Positions 52,267 through 61,585 of a stretch of DNA of 64,000 nucleotides are shown here, piece after piece. The stretch is from contig CAYWTS010000002.1 of the NCBI GenBank assembly GCA_964461265.1, positions 124,001 to 188,000 of the forward strand, written 5' to 3'. Position numbers and translations under genes: made by a program. The notes beneath the pieces are model-generated. The model had not been told where the DNA came from. It searched no databases and was given only the letters and a program-made list of their open reading frames with translations. The stretch is from CAYWTS01 sp964461265. GTDB lineage: Bacteria; Bacteroidota; Ignavibacteria; Tepidaquicellales; OLB5. Each line of letters opens with the position of its first letter. Within the stretch, counting starts at the first letter, position 1.

Positions 52267-53376
52267 TTATCTTATCTTAAATGTTGCAAAAGTCAATATG
52301 GCAAGTATCACAGCAATTATATAAAACCTGATTACTATCTTAGGTTCGGCAATACCAGCCACTTCAAAATGATGGTGAAGAGGCGACATCCTGAACACCC
52401 TTCTGCCCTCACCGTATTTCTTCTTTGTGTATTTGAAATAATACCTTTGAATGATTACCGATAACGATTCGGCAAAAAATATTCCTCCGAGTATCGGAAG
52501 CAAAAACTCCTTCTTTACAAGTATAGATAATGTACCTACAGCACCGCCAAGTGCAAGGGCACCTGTATCACCCATAATTACTTGTGCAGGGTAAGAATTG
52601 AACCATAAAAATCCCAGCGAGGCACCTATCAATGCAGCACAGTAAACTACAAGCTCACCGTTACCGGGAAGATAAAGTATATTTAAATAGCGGCTGTAAA
52701 TTTCGTTACCTGAAACGTAACTAATGAATGCCAACGCCATTACAGCTATACCCACACATCCAATTGCCAGCCCGTCAAGCCCATCCGTTAAATTAACAGC
52801 ATTTGAGGTTGCTGTGATTATAAACACAATAATCGGTATGTAGAAATATGAAAAATCGAATTCAATATTCTTTAAAAACGGAATTGTTGTTATAGTGTTA
52901 AATCTATCGAATTCAGGAAGAAAATAAATTAACAATGCTATAACCAGCCCAAGCAATACCTGATTAATGAGTTTATACTTGGCAACAAGACCTTTTTTAT
53001 TTTTTTTAAATACTTTAAGGTAATCATCAAAGAAACCTACAGCTCCCATCCATACTGTAGAGATTAAAATCAATAATACGTATGTATTCTTAAGGTCACC
53101 CCATAACAGCACCGGAATTAGAAGTGATGCAAGTATAATAAGCCCCCCCATTGTAGGTGTACCCTTTTTTACGAGATGCGTATCGGGACCATCGTGTCTT
53201 ATTTCATCAGCTACATGTTTTTCTCTGAGTTTTCGGATTATTCGGGGACCTACCCAGAAACTAATTACCATCGCAGTGATTGCCGCAAGTGCTGCACGCC
53301 AGGTTATAAAACGGAATACATCGAACCCCGGAGGATTGAACGTTCTATTAATGTATTCTGCCAGATAGTAAAGCAT
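52267..53376 (-). CDS. mraY: Phospho-N-acetylmuramoyl-pentapeptide transferase
   Basis: 369 residues, about ten membrane helices. It transfers phospho-MurNAc-pentapeptide to undecaprenyl phosphate, forming lipid I. Diagnostic blocks are KKGTPTMGGLIIL, FFDDYLKVFKKNKKGL with the catalytic DD pair, NLTDGLDGLAIG, MGDTGALALGG and RMSPLHHHFE. Confidence 0.98.
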   Translation of the reverse strand: MLYYLAEYINRTFNPPGFDVFRFITWRAALAAITAMVISFWVGPRIIRKLREKHVADEIRHDGPDTHLVKKGTPTMGGLIILASLLIPVLLWGDLKNTYVLLILISTVWMGAVGFFDDYLKVFKKNKKGLVAKYKLINQVLLGLVIALLIYFLPEFDRFNTITTIPFLKNIEFDFSYFYIPIIVFIITATSNAVNLTDGLDGLAIGCVGIAVMALAFISYVSGNEIYSRYLNILYLPGNGELVVYCAALIGASLGFLWFNSYPAQVIMGDTGALALGGAVGTLSILVKKEFLLPILGGIFFAESLSVIIQRYYFKYTKKKYGEGRRVFRMSPLHHHFEVAGIAEPKIVIRFYIIAVILAILTFATFKIR

Positions 53377-53433
53377 TTTTTTTTCTTAAAAACCTCTCAA
53401 TAATAAACTTCTGAAATTTTCGTATTTTTTTAC

Positions 53434-54825
53434 TTAAATTATCGAATCCACAATTTCTTCCATCTTCATCCCACGCGAACCCTTCACTAAAACAATATCA
53501 TTTTTACTTATATTGAGTTTTAACATTTCTATTAACGTTTTTTTATCTTCAAAATAATAATTACTGCTCAAGCCTTTTGCACCCCTGTAAGTTTCGTAAG
53601 ATAACTTACCATAGGTGTATAGAGCATCGAATTTCATTTGTTTTACAAGCCTGCCAGCATTACAATGCTCTGCTATTCCCGTTTTTCCCAGTTCAAGCAT
53701 ATCTCCAAGTACAACGTGTTTTTTCCCGCTGCATTTGTATATTTTTAAATTTTGCAGGGCAGCTTTCACCGAATCCGGATTTGCGTTGTAACTATCATCA
53801 ATTATCCAGTACCCCTTCGATTTCTTTATCTCATTTCTGCGTTTTGTAATTCTCTTTATCTCATGTAATGCAGATTTAACGTGATAAAACGGAACGTTAA
53901 AGAATAAACCCACAGCAGAAGCAGCAAGTGCAGAGTAAAAACTTTGTATTCCTGCTATACAAAGTGACGTTGTAAATGACTGTTTCCCGCAGCTGATTGC
54001 AATTTCAGGATAAAACGATTTAAATCTTTTCAGCACACCCGTCACGTTTGCATTTGCGTGTGTGCCAAAAGAGTATATATTTAATTTCCGATTTTGTGAC
54101 ATCTTTCTTATATATTTATCGTCACTGTTTAAAAAAAATGTTCCGTAAACGTTTTCAAGATAATCTATTAATCTGCCTTCTTCTTTACAAACACCTTTTA
54201 AGTTTTTCAGGAACTCAAGGTGTTCTCTGCCGATGTTTGTTAAAAGTCCGAATTGAGGCTTAGCAATTCTGCAAAGCTCTTCAATTTCCCCGAATTGGTT
54301 AGTACCAACTTCAATCACCGCAATGTTATGCTTTTTCCGAAGCTTAAAAAGTGTTAAAGGTACTCCAATACGGTTATTAAAGTTACATTCTGATTTTAAC
54401 ACCGAATATTTTTTCGAAAGAACAAAAGCAGTAAAATCTTTAACTGATGTTTTTCCGTTACTGCCTCCTATTGCTACCACAGGTATAAGAAACCGGCTTC
54501 TGTAAAGAGAAGCAAGCTTTCCAAAAGATTTTAACGTGTCATTTACTAAAATCCAGCATACACTGCCGAATTTATATCCAAGCTTTCTTTTAACACTCGT
54601 TGTGTTATTTTTATTTATTACAACAGCTTTTACTCCGCGTTTTACAACATCAGAAATAAAATTATGCCCATCGAACTTTTCTCCTTTTATTGCAAAGAAC
54701 ACATCGGAGTTCAGGCATTTTCTTGAATCTATCGATACACCTTTTACTGTATAACTTTTAAGTTTATCTGCATTTATAATAACTGCCCCGTCAAAACTCA
54801 TAAAATCTTCAAGTGTAAATCTCAT
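53434..54825 (-). CDS. murF: UDP-MurNAc-tripeptide--D-alanyl-D-alanine ligase
   Basis: 463 residues from the ATG at 54825, which overlaps the murE stop by one base (TGATG). P-loop GGSNGKTSVKDF, LTNIGREHLEFLKNL and DDSYNANPDSVKAAL are MurF hallmarks. It completes the UDP-MurNAc-pentapeptide. A 57-base spacer separates it from mraY. Confidence 0.96.
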   Translation of the reverse strand: MRFTLEDFMSFDGAVIINADKLKSYTVKGVSIDSRKCLNSDVFFAIKGEKFDGHNFISDVVKRGVKAVVINKNNTTSVKRKLGYKFGSVCWILVNDTLKSFGKLASLYRSRFLIPVVAIGGSNGKTSVKDFTAFVLSKKYSVLKSECNFNNRIGVPLTLFKLRKKHNIAVIEVGTNQFGEIEELCRIAKPQFGLLTNIGREHLEFLKNLKGVCKEEGRLIDYLENVYGTFFLNSDDKYIRKMSQNRKLNIYSFGTHANANVTGVLKRFKSFYPEIAISCGKQSFTTSLCIAGIQSFYSALAASAVGLFFNVPFYHVKSALHEIKRITKRRNEIKKSKGYWIIDDSYNANPDSVKAALQNLKIYKCSGKKHVVLGDMLELGKTGIAEHCNAGRLVKQMKFDALYTYGKLSYETYRGAKGLSSNYYFEDKKTLIEMLKLNISKNDIVLVKGSRGMKMEEIVDSII

Positions 54826-56309
54826 CAGCAATATCTCAATACTATTTCCTTGTCGCTAAAATGGTATTTTTTATCACCGATTATCTGGTAATCTTCGTGT
54901 CCTTTGCCTGCAATAAGTATCACGTCATTTCTATCGGAAAGCTTAATTGCTTTGCAGATTGCTTCTTCACGATTTTCAATCACAAGATATTTTTTCGATT
55001 TAAAACCTGTTTCTATTTCAGAAATTATGTCCATCGGTTTTTCATTACGCGGATTGTCTGAAGTTACAATTACCGTATCGCTTAGTTCTTCGGCAATAGC
55101 AGCCATTTTAGGTCTTTTAGTTCTATCACGGTTACCGCCGCAGCCAAAAACGGTTATTACTTTACCCTGTAACGAATTCACAGAACGTATCTCGCGAATA
55201 GTGCTGAGTACATTTAATAATGAATCTGGAGTATGCGAATAATCAACAATTGCAATTGAACCGTTTTTCAGTACAAACTGCATAAACCTGCCTTCAACCG
55301 GTTTAAATTCTGCAACAGCATCACGGATTGTTTTAAATGTCAGCTTATAAGTTTTTAATGCTGCAACAGCTGCCATTATATTATAAACATTGAATTTCCC
55401 GGTCAGTTTAGATTTAAAAGAAATTTTATCTTTGCCTTCACCGTTTAACGGAACAAGCATATCGAAGCTCATGCCTTTAAAATCCATCTTCAATTCCTTT
55501 ACCGAATAGGCTGAACTGCCGAAACCAAAAGAAATTCTCTCAGCTTCGGTGTTTTCTACTGCTTTTTTACCGTACGGGTCATCGGAATTATAGACAGATA
55601 CAGTGTTAAAATTCTTTAGGTTAATGCGTTTAAGCGAATCAAAAAGAATCTTTTTAGCTTTAAAGTAATTATCTACCGTCTCATGGAAATCAAGATGTTC
55701 AGGTGTCAGATTCGTAAATACTGCAACATCAAATTCGATTCCATTAATTCTTTTCATAATAAGTGAATGAGAAGAAACCTCCATAGTAACATATTCAACC
55801 CCTCTTGAATACATTTCATTTAACAACCGGTTTAATTCAACCGATTCCGGGGTAGTAAACTCAGTATGAAAGAATTCATCATTAATATAATTTCCATTAG
55901 TTCCTATCAATCCGGTTTTGTAACCAGCGTATCTAAGAACAAAATTTATTAGACTGGTAACTGTTGTTTTTCCGTTAGTTCCGGTTACACCGGTTACTTT
56001 CATTTTATGAGAAGGGAAATCATAAAATATATTGCTAAGGGAAGCAAGTGTGCTTCTGCAATCGTTCACTTTATGTACGCATGGATACGGGAAAATCCGG
56101 CTGCTATCTGTAAATACAGCAGAAGCACCCTTAGATATTACTTCCGGAACGTAAACGTTTCCGTCGTGTCTTAAACCTTTCAATGCAAAAAAAACGTCAC
56201 CGGCTTTAATTTTCCGTGAATCATAACAAAGCGAATTGACCTTAAAGTCATTCTTTGGCTTAAGACCTGTTAGCTCAGGTGATTTTATTATTAATTCAGA
56301 AAACATCAT
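54825..56309 (-). CDS. murE: UDP-MurNAc-L-Ala-D-Glu--meso-diaminopimelate ligase
   Basis: 494 residues. P-loop VTGTNGKTTVTSL, LTPEHLDFHETVDNY and the amino-acid selector SDNPRNEKP are visible. DNPR at this place is the meso-diaminopimelate signature (lysine enzymes differ), so the wall should be DAP-type, as expected for a Gram-negative. Overlaps ftsI by 4 bases. Confidence 0.97.
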   Translation of the reverse strand: MMFSELIIKSPELTGLKPKNDFKVNSLCYDSRKIKAGDVFFALKGLRHDGNVYVPEVISKGASAVFTDSSRIFPYPCVHKVNDCRSTLASLSNIFYDFPSHKMKVTGVTGTNGKTTVTSLINFVLRYAGYKTGLIGTNGNYINDEFFHTEFTTPESVELNRLLNEMYSRGVEYVTMEVSSHSLIMKRINGIEFDVAVFTNLTPEHLDFHETVDNYFKAKKILFDSLKRINLKNFNTVSVYNSDDPYGKKAVENTEAERISFGFGSSAYSVKELKMDFKGMSFDMLVPLNGEGKDKISFKSKLTGKFNVYNIMAAVAALKTYKLTFKTIRDAVAEFKPVEGRFMQFVLKNGSIAIVDYSHTPDSLLNVLSTIREIRSVNSLQGKVITVFGCGGNRDRTKRPKMAAIAEELSDTVIVTSDNPRNEKPMDIISEIETGFKSKKYLVIENREEAICKAIKLSDRNDVILIAGKGHEDYQIIGDKKYHFSDKEIVLRYC

Positions 56310-58465
56310 TCAGCTTTAAGTTCCTGGCAATAAATAAATACTTTCTGGTTTCTCAGGATCTGTTCTCCCGGTTGCGGTTTTTGCCCGGTAACAATTCCGT
56401 TACCCGATATAATAAATTCAAGCCCAAGTGCTGACATCATACTAATTGAATTTCGTACGCTCATACCTTTAAGCTCAGGTACTATTATATAACTGCCTTT
56501 TACATTTCTTGTCATTATCTGATTTTTATCTGCTGTTTCCAATATTACCTTTTCTACTGAACCATCGTCATCAGGAACCATCTTACAGCTTTTTATAACT
56601 GCATTTTTTAACGGACCGTTAACTTCAAAATCAATCTTTTTTTCGGTTAAGATATATGCAGCATCTTCGAGGTTGATATCATCCAGTTTCAGATCAGATT
56701 CATTATAATAATGATTCTGAAGCTGCTGATTTGTTACATCCATAGCTATGTTATCTTTCACGAACAATATATCATTACCGTTCATACCTTCAAGCTGAAT
56801 TAACCGTTCAGCAATTTTTTTAAATACAGGTGCTGCAACCTTTCCGCCGTAAATCTGCCCGGCCATAGGTGCATCTACGACAACCGAAATTACTATCTGC
56901 GGATTTTCAGCAGGAAAATAACCGATAAAAGAAGACGTGTAGAACTGTTTAGAATATTCACCGTTAACAATCTTTTGTGAAGTGCCTGTTTTACCTGCAA
57001 TTTTTACTTCATCCATCCTTGCTTCGGTCCCTGTTCCTCTTTCAACTACACCGCTTAAAAATGATGTGATTGTTCTTGCCGATTGCTCGGAAATTACCGT
57101 TCTTAACTTAGTCGGTTGGTTTTCAAATTCCAATATTCCATCGGGTGTTAATTCTTTTTTTATAATGTACGGCTTCATCAATATTCCGTTGTTTGCAATA
57201 CATGCATAAGCATTTGTAATCTGCACAGTATTTACCATTACTTCGTATCCGATTGACGAAAACCTTAATGAAACTTTTGAATATTCCACAGGCTTTTTAA
57301 GCTGTCCTTTCATTTCACCGGGGTAATCGATACCGCTGTAAATGCCAAATCCGAAATCCCTGGCATATTTATAGAACCGCTCTGCTCCCAGCTTTTCTGC
57401 TGATTTAACAATACCAACATTACTCGATTGTTCCACAACCTGCTGGAATGTAAGACTGGAAGATTTATGGCTGTCTTTTATGATAATATCATAAATTTTA
57501 TACTCTCCTCCGTTTGTTTCTACTATGGAATTTTTATTTTCCAAACCTTCTTCAAGGCATGCAGATGCAGTCACAATCTTAAAGGTAGAGCCGGGTTCAT
57601 ACATATCGGTGACTGCGGTTAATTTACCGTAATCAGGTTCATTCCCGTTAATCGTCTGGTTGCGGTATGAATAAACTCCAAGCACTTCCCCGGTTTTAAC
57701 CGACATAATTAAACACTTACCGCCTTCAGCATTATTGGCATCGATACCTGCTTTAAGCTCTTCTTCAACTATCTTCTGTATATCAAGATCTATGGTTAAA
57801 ACCACACCATTTCCGTTTACAGGATCCACACGCGGGTATTCAAGAGCCGGGCGTTTTTTCCCCAGTCCGTCTTTTTGCATAACAACGTATCCTTCTTTAC
57901 CTGCAAGGTCGGTTTCACATTCAAGCTCTATGCCGCTGATTCCCTTATTATCTGTATCGGTAACACCTATTATTTGTGATGCAACACTGCCGTAATTTTT
58001 GGTTCTTTCCGATTCGTTCTGTTTTATAATCCCTGTTATATTGATGTCTTTAACAAGTGAATCGAACGAAGGGTCAATTCTTCTTTCGAGCCAAACAAAT
58101 GATGTGTTTTTCGAATTTAGCTTATCGAGATAGTAAGATTTATCTTTCTGAAATATTCTGGCAAATACCTCTGCAACGGAATCTTTATTATCTATCATAT
58201 TCGGATCAGCTGCAAAAGTTATCCTCGTTGTATTGGTTACAAGTGCATTGAATTTACGGTCATAAATTATACCGCGGGTGGGAATCAGAGGTATGCTTTT
58301 TTCATACTGCCGTTTTGCCGCAAGCTGGTATTTTGAACTATCTATAACCTGAATGGTAAACAATTTTACGGCTACAATAATAAGAAGACACAGGAAAAAT
58401 ATAATAAATACGCTAATACGCCTGTTTGTGTTTGCTTGGTTAGTATTTTTTCCCTTTTCAGACAA
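56306..58465 (-). CDS. ftsI: Septal transpeptidase FtsI (PBP3) with C-terminal PASTA domain
   Basis: 719 residues, longer than E. coli FtsI because of a C-terminal extension. One membrane helix (about 18-38), dimerisation domain, and transpeptidase motifs: SxxK in YEPGSTFKI, SxN in QSSNVGI, and KTGT in IAGKTGTSQK. The extension ends with a PASTA domain (about 655-715, VPELKGMSVRNSISMMSALGLEF). Such extensions are known in Bacteroidota and Firmicute enzymes. It crosslinks septal peptidoglycan with FtsW. Confidence 0.96.
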   Translation of the reverse strand: MSEKGKNTNQANTNRRISVFIIFFLCLLIIVAVKLFTIQVIDSSKYQLAAKRQYEKSIPLIPTRGIIYDRKFNALVTNTTRITFAADPNMIDNKDSVAEVFARIFQKDKSYYLDKLNSKNTSFVWLERRIDPSFDSLVKDINITGIIKQNESERTKNYGSVASQIIGVTDTDNKGISGIELECETDLAGKEGYVVMQKDGLGKKRPALEYPRVDPVNGNGVVLTIDLDIQKIVEEELKAGIDANNAEGGKCLIMSVKTGEVLGVYSYRNQTINGNEPDYGKLTAVTDMYEPGSTFKIVTASACLEEGLENKNSIVETNGGEYKIYDIIIKDSHKSSSLTFQQVVEQSSNVGIVKSAEKLGAERFYKYARDFGFGIYSGIDYPGEMKGQLKKPVEYSKVSLRFSSIGYEVMVNTVQITNAYACIANNGILMKPYIIKKELTPDGILEFENQPTKLRTVISEQSARTITSFLSGVVERGTGTEARMDEVKIAGKTGTSQKIVNGEYSKQFYTSSFIGYFPAENPQIVISVVVDAPMAGQIYGGKVAAPVFKKIAERLIQLEGMNGNDILFVKDNIAMDVTNQQLQNHYYNESDLKLDDINLEDAAYILTEKKIDFEVNGPLKNAVIKSCKMVPDDDGSVEKVILETADKNQIMTRNVKGSYIIVPELKGMSVRNSISMMSALGLEFIISGNGIVTGQKPQPGEQILRNQKVFIYCQELKAE

Positions 58466-58475
58466 CTTATAATAT

Positions 58476-58787
58476 TTATTCGGTTTTAACTAATTGTGAT
58501 TTCTCAATGGGCAGTATCTTAATATTCTGTTTCAAAAACGTCAGCTTCAGATTTCCCTCAGCAGCTGGTTTAATTTTATCGTATGTTGTTAGATATTCAA
58601 TCTCTGCCTGCAGACTGTTATTAGTTCCCGATACCCTTCTTATTTCTTCTTTCAATAAGTTATTTTCCACTACGAGTGAGTTTACATATATTATATTGTA
58701 AACAAGGAATACTATAACACCAACAGCAGAAAACAATCCTATCAGGAAATTAAAAAGTGAAATACGGTTTTTATTATTGTTTCTCAT
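58476..58787 (-). CDS. ftsL: Cell division protein FtsL-like
   Basis: 103 residues: short basic cytoplasmic tail, one membrane helix (about 12-34), then a heptad-patterned periplasmic coiled coil (about 40-75, VVENNLLKEEIRRVSGTNNSLQAEIEYL). FtsL sequences diverge strongly; the assignment rests on topology, length and position between rsmH and ftsI. Its start overlaps the rsmH end by 14 bases. Confidence 0.85.
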   Translation of the reverse strand: MRNNNKNRISLFNFLIGLFSAVGVIVFLVYNIIYVNSLVVENNLLKEEIRRVSGTNNSLQAEIEYLTTYDKIKPAAEGNLKLTFLKQNIKILPIEKSQLVKTE

Positions 58788-59673
58788 TAAGCTTACGGGC
58801 TGCTCTTAATTTTGCGCTCCTTGAACGCGGATTATTCAAAACTTCCGTATCACCAGCCATTAACGGCTTTTTTGTTATTACTTCCAGTCTGTCTTTATCC
58901 CTGAAAAAATGTTTTACTATCCTGTCTTCAAGCGAATGATATGATACAACAACTATCCTTGCATCAGGTTTCAGATAGCTCGTTACATCGCTAAGGCATT
59001 TTTTCAGATTATTCAATTCGTTATTAACTTCTATCCTGATAGCCTGAAAAATTTTCGAAAGTTCCCTGTTTAAAAATCTCTGGGGAATTTTTTTCCTGAA
59101 AATTTCGAAAACATCACCGGTGGTTTCAAACCTTCTGCTGTTCCTGCATTCAATAATCTCAGAAACGATTTTTTTGTAATTTCTCACCTCGCCGTAATCC
59201 CTGAATACTTTCCACAGACTTTCCCTGTCATATTTATTCAGCACATCTGCAGCGGTTACTTTCAGGTCTTTTCCGGTTCGCATGTCGAGTAACGTGTTTT
59301 TCAAATAACTGAAGCCATCTTCGTAATCAAGCTGGTATGTTGATAAACCCAGATCAAGCACAATTCCGTCTATCTTTTCAGTACCATTTTGTTCTAGTAA
59401 TAAACCTATATCAGCAAAATTTCCTATAATAATCTTCAGACAACTGCTGTATTCATTAATTATATTCCTTGCATAGCTTAAAACATTTGCGTCCCGGTCA
59501 ATCCCGATAACATTTACCTTACGATTAAGATAATCCAGAATCCTCTTTGAATACCCTCCGCTGCCGAACGTTCCGTCAACAAATACTGCATCAGCCGTTC
59601 CTTTATAACCGGATAGAAGGATATCTACCGCTTCATTTAAAAGAACGGGCACATGATAAATATTCTCCTGCAT
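58774..59673 (-). CDS. rsmH: 16S rRNA m4C1402 methyltransferase RsmH
   Basis: 299 residues. N-terminal HVPVLLNEAVDIL and FVDGTFGSGGYSKRIL (SAM motif I), VLDLGLSTYQLDY and the C-terminal SYHSLEDRIVKHFF with RSRSAKLRAARK are the RsmH (MraW) hallmarks. It follows mraZ by 7 bases, the standard dcw order. Confidence 0.97.
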   Translation of the reverse strand: MQENIYHVPVLLNEAVDILLSGYKGTADAVFVDGTFGSGGYSKRILDYLNRKVNVIGIDRDANVLSYARNIINEYSSCLKIIIGNFADIGLLLEQNGTEKIDGIVLDLGLSTYQLDYEDGFSYLKNTLLDMRTGKDLKVTAADVLNKYDRESLWKVFRDYGEVRNYKKIVSEIIECRNSRRFETTGDVFEIFRKKIPQRFLNRELSKIFQAIRIEVNNELNNLKKCLSDVTSYLKPDARIVVVSYHSLEDRIVKHFFRDKDRLEVITKKPLMAGDTEVLNNPRSRSAKLRAARKLNEKQ

Positions 59674-59680
59674 AAGGAGA

Positions 59681-60148
59681 TTAATTTTTGATTGGATAAA
59701 CCGGTGATTTTTTCTTTCCGAGCACTTTTTCCATCACATCCTCGTAAGATTGGCCGCTGCTCTGTAAGTATATATCGAATGTTTCAGGATTCCAGATCTC
59801 AACTTTATTAAGCTGACCGATTAGAAGAACTTCTTTCTTAATGTTTACAACCTGCATCGTTTTCTGTGAAAGAAGAATTCTGAATTGTGCATCAATTTGA
59901 AATTCTTCTGCGTGATATAAAAACTGCCTTAATAGCCTTGTATCGGATTCTGCGTACTCATCAAGCTGTAATAGTTTTTCTTTTGTCTTCAGCCATTGAA
60001 CATCATCATACAGCCATAAACAGCTGTCTCGTCCCAGAATAATGTGAACTTTCCCGTTAGCTTCAGCGGGAATGTTCCTACGGAATTTTGCAGGGATGAT
60101 AAGACGTCCTTTATCATCAAGTGACTGTATTACACTTCCTTCGTACAT
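59681..60148 (-). CDS. mraZ: Transcriptional regulator MraZ
   Basis: 155 residues from the ATG at 60148 (MYEGSVIQSLDDKGRLIIPAKFRR). The open frame continues to 60250, but that part covers the operator and is not conserved. Two SpoVT/AbrB-type repeats are seen: DDKGRLIIPAKFRR and the second, degenerate one, IDAQFRILLSQKTMQ. MraZ forms a ring that binds tandem repeats upstream of its own gene and represses the dcw operon; repeats of that kind lie 43-78 bases upstream. Confidence 0.95.
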   Translation of the reverse strand: MYEGSVIQSLDDKGRLIIPAKFRRNIPAEANGKVHIILGRDSCLWLYDDVQWLKTKEKLLQLDEYAESDTRLLRQFLYHAEEFQIDAQFRILLSQKTMQVVNIKKEVLLIGQLNKVEIWNPETFDIYLQSSGQSYEDVMEKVLGKKKSPVYPIKN

Positions 60149-60190
60149 TCGAATATTTTTTTTGGGCAGGATTGAGAGGGTGGGTTTAAT

Positions 60191-60226
60191 TCCCCAATTC
60201 CCCACTTTCCTCCACTTTCCTCCACC
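60191..60226 (-). promoter_or_regulatory. MraZ operator (direct repeats, 10-base period)
   Basis: Read on the minus strand: GTGGAGGAAA, GTGGAGGAAA, GTGGGGAATT, then GGGGAATT. The TGG(A/G)G cores repeat every 10 bases, matching the TGGGN-N5 tandem repeats bound by MraZ in other bacteria. The array lies immediately downstream of the -7 box, over the expected transcription start, a good place for repression. Confidence 0.82.
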
Positions 60227-60227
60227 A

Positions 60228-60257
60228 CAAAAATAATGAATAAAATACAAAAGTCAA
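60228..60257 (-). promoter_or_regulatory. Promoter of the dcw cluster (Bacteroidota type)
   Basis: On the minus strand TTG (60257-60255), a 19-base spacer, and TATTTTTG (60235-60228) match the TTG...TAnnTTTG pattern. The operator for MraZ follows at once. Confidence 0.75.
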
Positions 60258-60478
60258 GCCCCGAAATGGATAATCTTTAGATTTTTTTAAGGTTTGGTAA
60301 GAGAGAAGAAATTAGGGAAAAAAGGGTATAATTATTTAATTTCGTTCGAAGAAAGAGCGAAACATATCTTCTCCGTCAATATTGACAATGACTGAAAAAA
60401 AAGATTGAATCGGTAGGAAACGCTAGCGGTATAAAACCTAATGCTATACTAAATGAATGCTATTAGTATTGTACTAGC

Positions 60479-60610
60479 TCACGATGTTACGGTTTGTTTA
60501 AAATCACGGTATCTACGTGTTTCATTACGCCACTCAGTATAAACAGCATCAACACTCGGTTCATTAAGAGGTCGTAAATCATTGTTCTAATTTTCACTTT
60601 CTTGTTCCAT
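60479..60610 (-). pseudogene. Short reading frame broken by an in-frame TAG
   Basis: From the ATG at 60610 the frame reads MEQESEN, TAG, NNDLRPLNEPSVDAVYTEWR, NETRRYRDFKQTVTS, stop at 60479. The sequence after the amber codon looks protein-like (charged, helical), but it is only 43 codons and matches no family I know. It lies in the 378-base spacer 60251-60628 that otherwise holds only the mraZ promoter. It may be the tail of a lost gene. Confidence 0.3.
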
Positions 60611-60628
60611 GTTAAAGATTTAAAAATA

Positions 60629-61378
60629 TTAAAACAAATGAAAAATTTCTATTGAAGCACGGACAAATAAAATAATACCAAGTATAAACAATGTAATACC
60701 GGCAGCAATATTCAATTTATTTACCGTAGTAATATTAATTCTGTGTTTATTACTGGTTATCAGTCTTAACAAAACATAAAACCATAAAGCTGTTCCGGCA
60801 AATGCACCTGCAGAAAAAACAAGCCCGTCTATAATACCGGTATTTATAATCCTGTAACCCTTCAGATAGCCCACAACTGCAACCCATGAGGCAGGTAAGG
60901 TAATAGAGGACATGCAGAGCATAACACCCATCATAAATAATCCTGTGTAACTTGATTTTGAAACAACAGGAACATGTGTATGCTTGGTAAATTCAATTGC
61001 CTTCTCTTCGGCTTCCTGTAGCTTTTCGGATTGTTTTTCTTCCATTTCTTCAAAGCCAATCTTCGACTTCATTATCTTATAACCGTAAACCACAACAACC
61101 ATACATCCAAGATAGGTTAGTATAATAATAATAGAGGAAACATTCTCGTTGTAAAATTCACCTGCTTTATCGGGTAAAAAAGAAAGGACAAGTGAAATGC
61201 CGCCGAAGGCGATTAAGCAGTAGACAAAATCCATAAATGCAGAACCAAGTGCAATAGCCATGCCTTCCTTAATCTCATTTTTAAAGCCTTTAGAAATAAG
61301 TGCAAAAGCAATTGGTCCCAGCGGAGGGATGGATACAAGAAATCCTGTAATTATACCTGTAACTAATGATGTCAGCAT
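60629..61378 (-). CDS. LysE-family amino-acid/metabolite exporter
   Basis: 249 residues, about six membrane helices. The N-terminal TGFLVSIPPLGPIAFALISKGFKNEIKEGMAIALGSAFMD corresponds to the conserved PGPxxxxxxxxGxxxGxxxGxG block of LysE/RhtB proteins. A longer than usual cytoplasmic loop (about 110-145, rich in E and K) separates helices 3 and 4. Exports a small metabolite; the substrate cannot be told. Confidence 0.82.
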   Translation of the reverse strand: MLTSLVTGIITGFLVSIPPLGPIAFALISKGFKNEIKEGMAIALGSAFMDFVYCLIAFGGISLVLSFLPDKAGEFYNENVSSIIIILTYLGCMVVVVYGYKIMKSKIGFEEMEEKQSEKLQEAEEKAIEFTKHTHVPVVSKSSYTGLFMMGVMLCMSSITLPASWVAVVGYLKGYRIINTGIIDGLVFSAGAFAGTALWFYVLLRLITSNKHRINITTVNKLNIAAGITLFILGIILFVRASIEIFHLF

Positions 61379-61585
61379 TAATTAAATTTTAACCGAAATG
61401 ATACTCAAATGTAACAATCCCAAACAAACAATTAAACACCTAATTTAATATTATCAACCATCCGGTTTGATTCGTTTTTAACGAATCAGCAACCTCACCC
61501 TGCTGTACAGGTGTTAAGGTAACGCGTAGGCGCCAGGCAGGCTTCAGCGGGATGAGACTTATTACAGCCTATTCAATACACATTG

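Noticed and set aside
60149..60250. Extended N terminus of MraZ
   Set aside because: The extension is encoded by the operator repeats, is low-complexity (GGGKWRKVGNWG) and precedes the standard MraZ N terminus MYEGSVIQSLDDKGRL.
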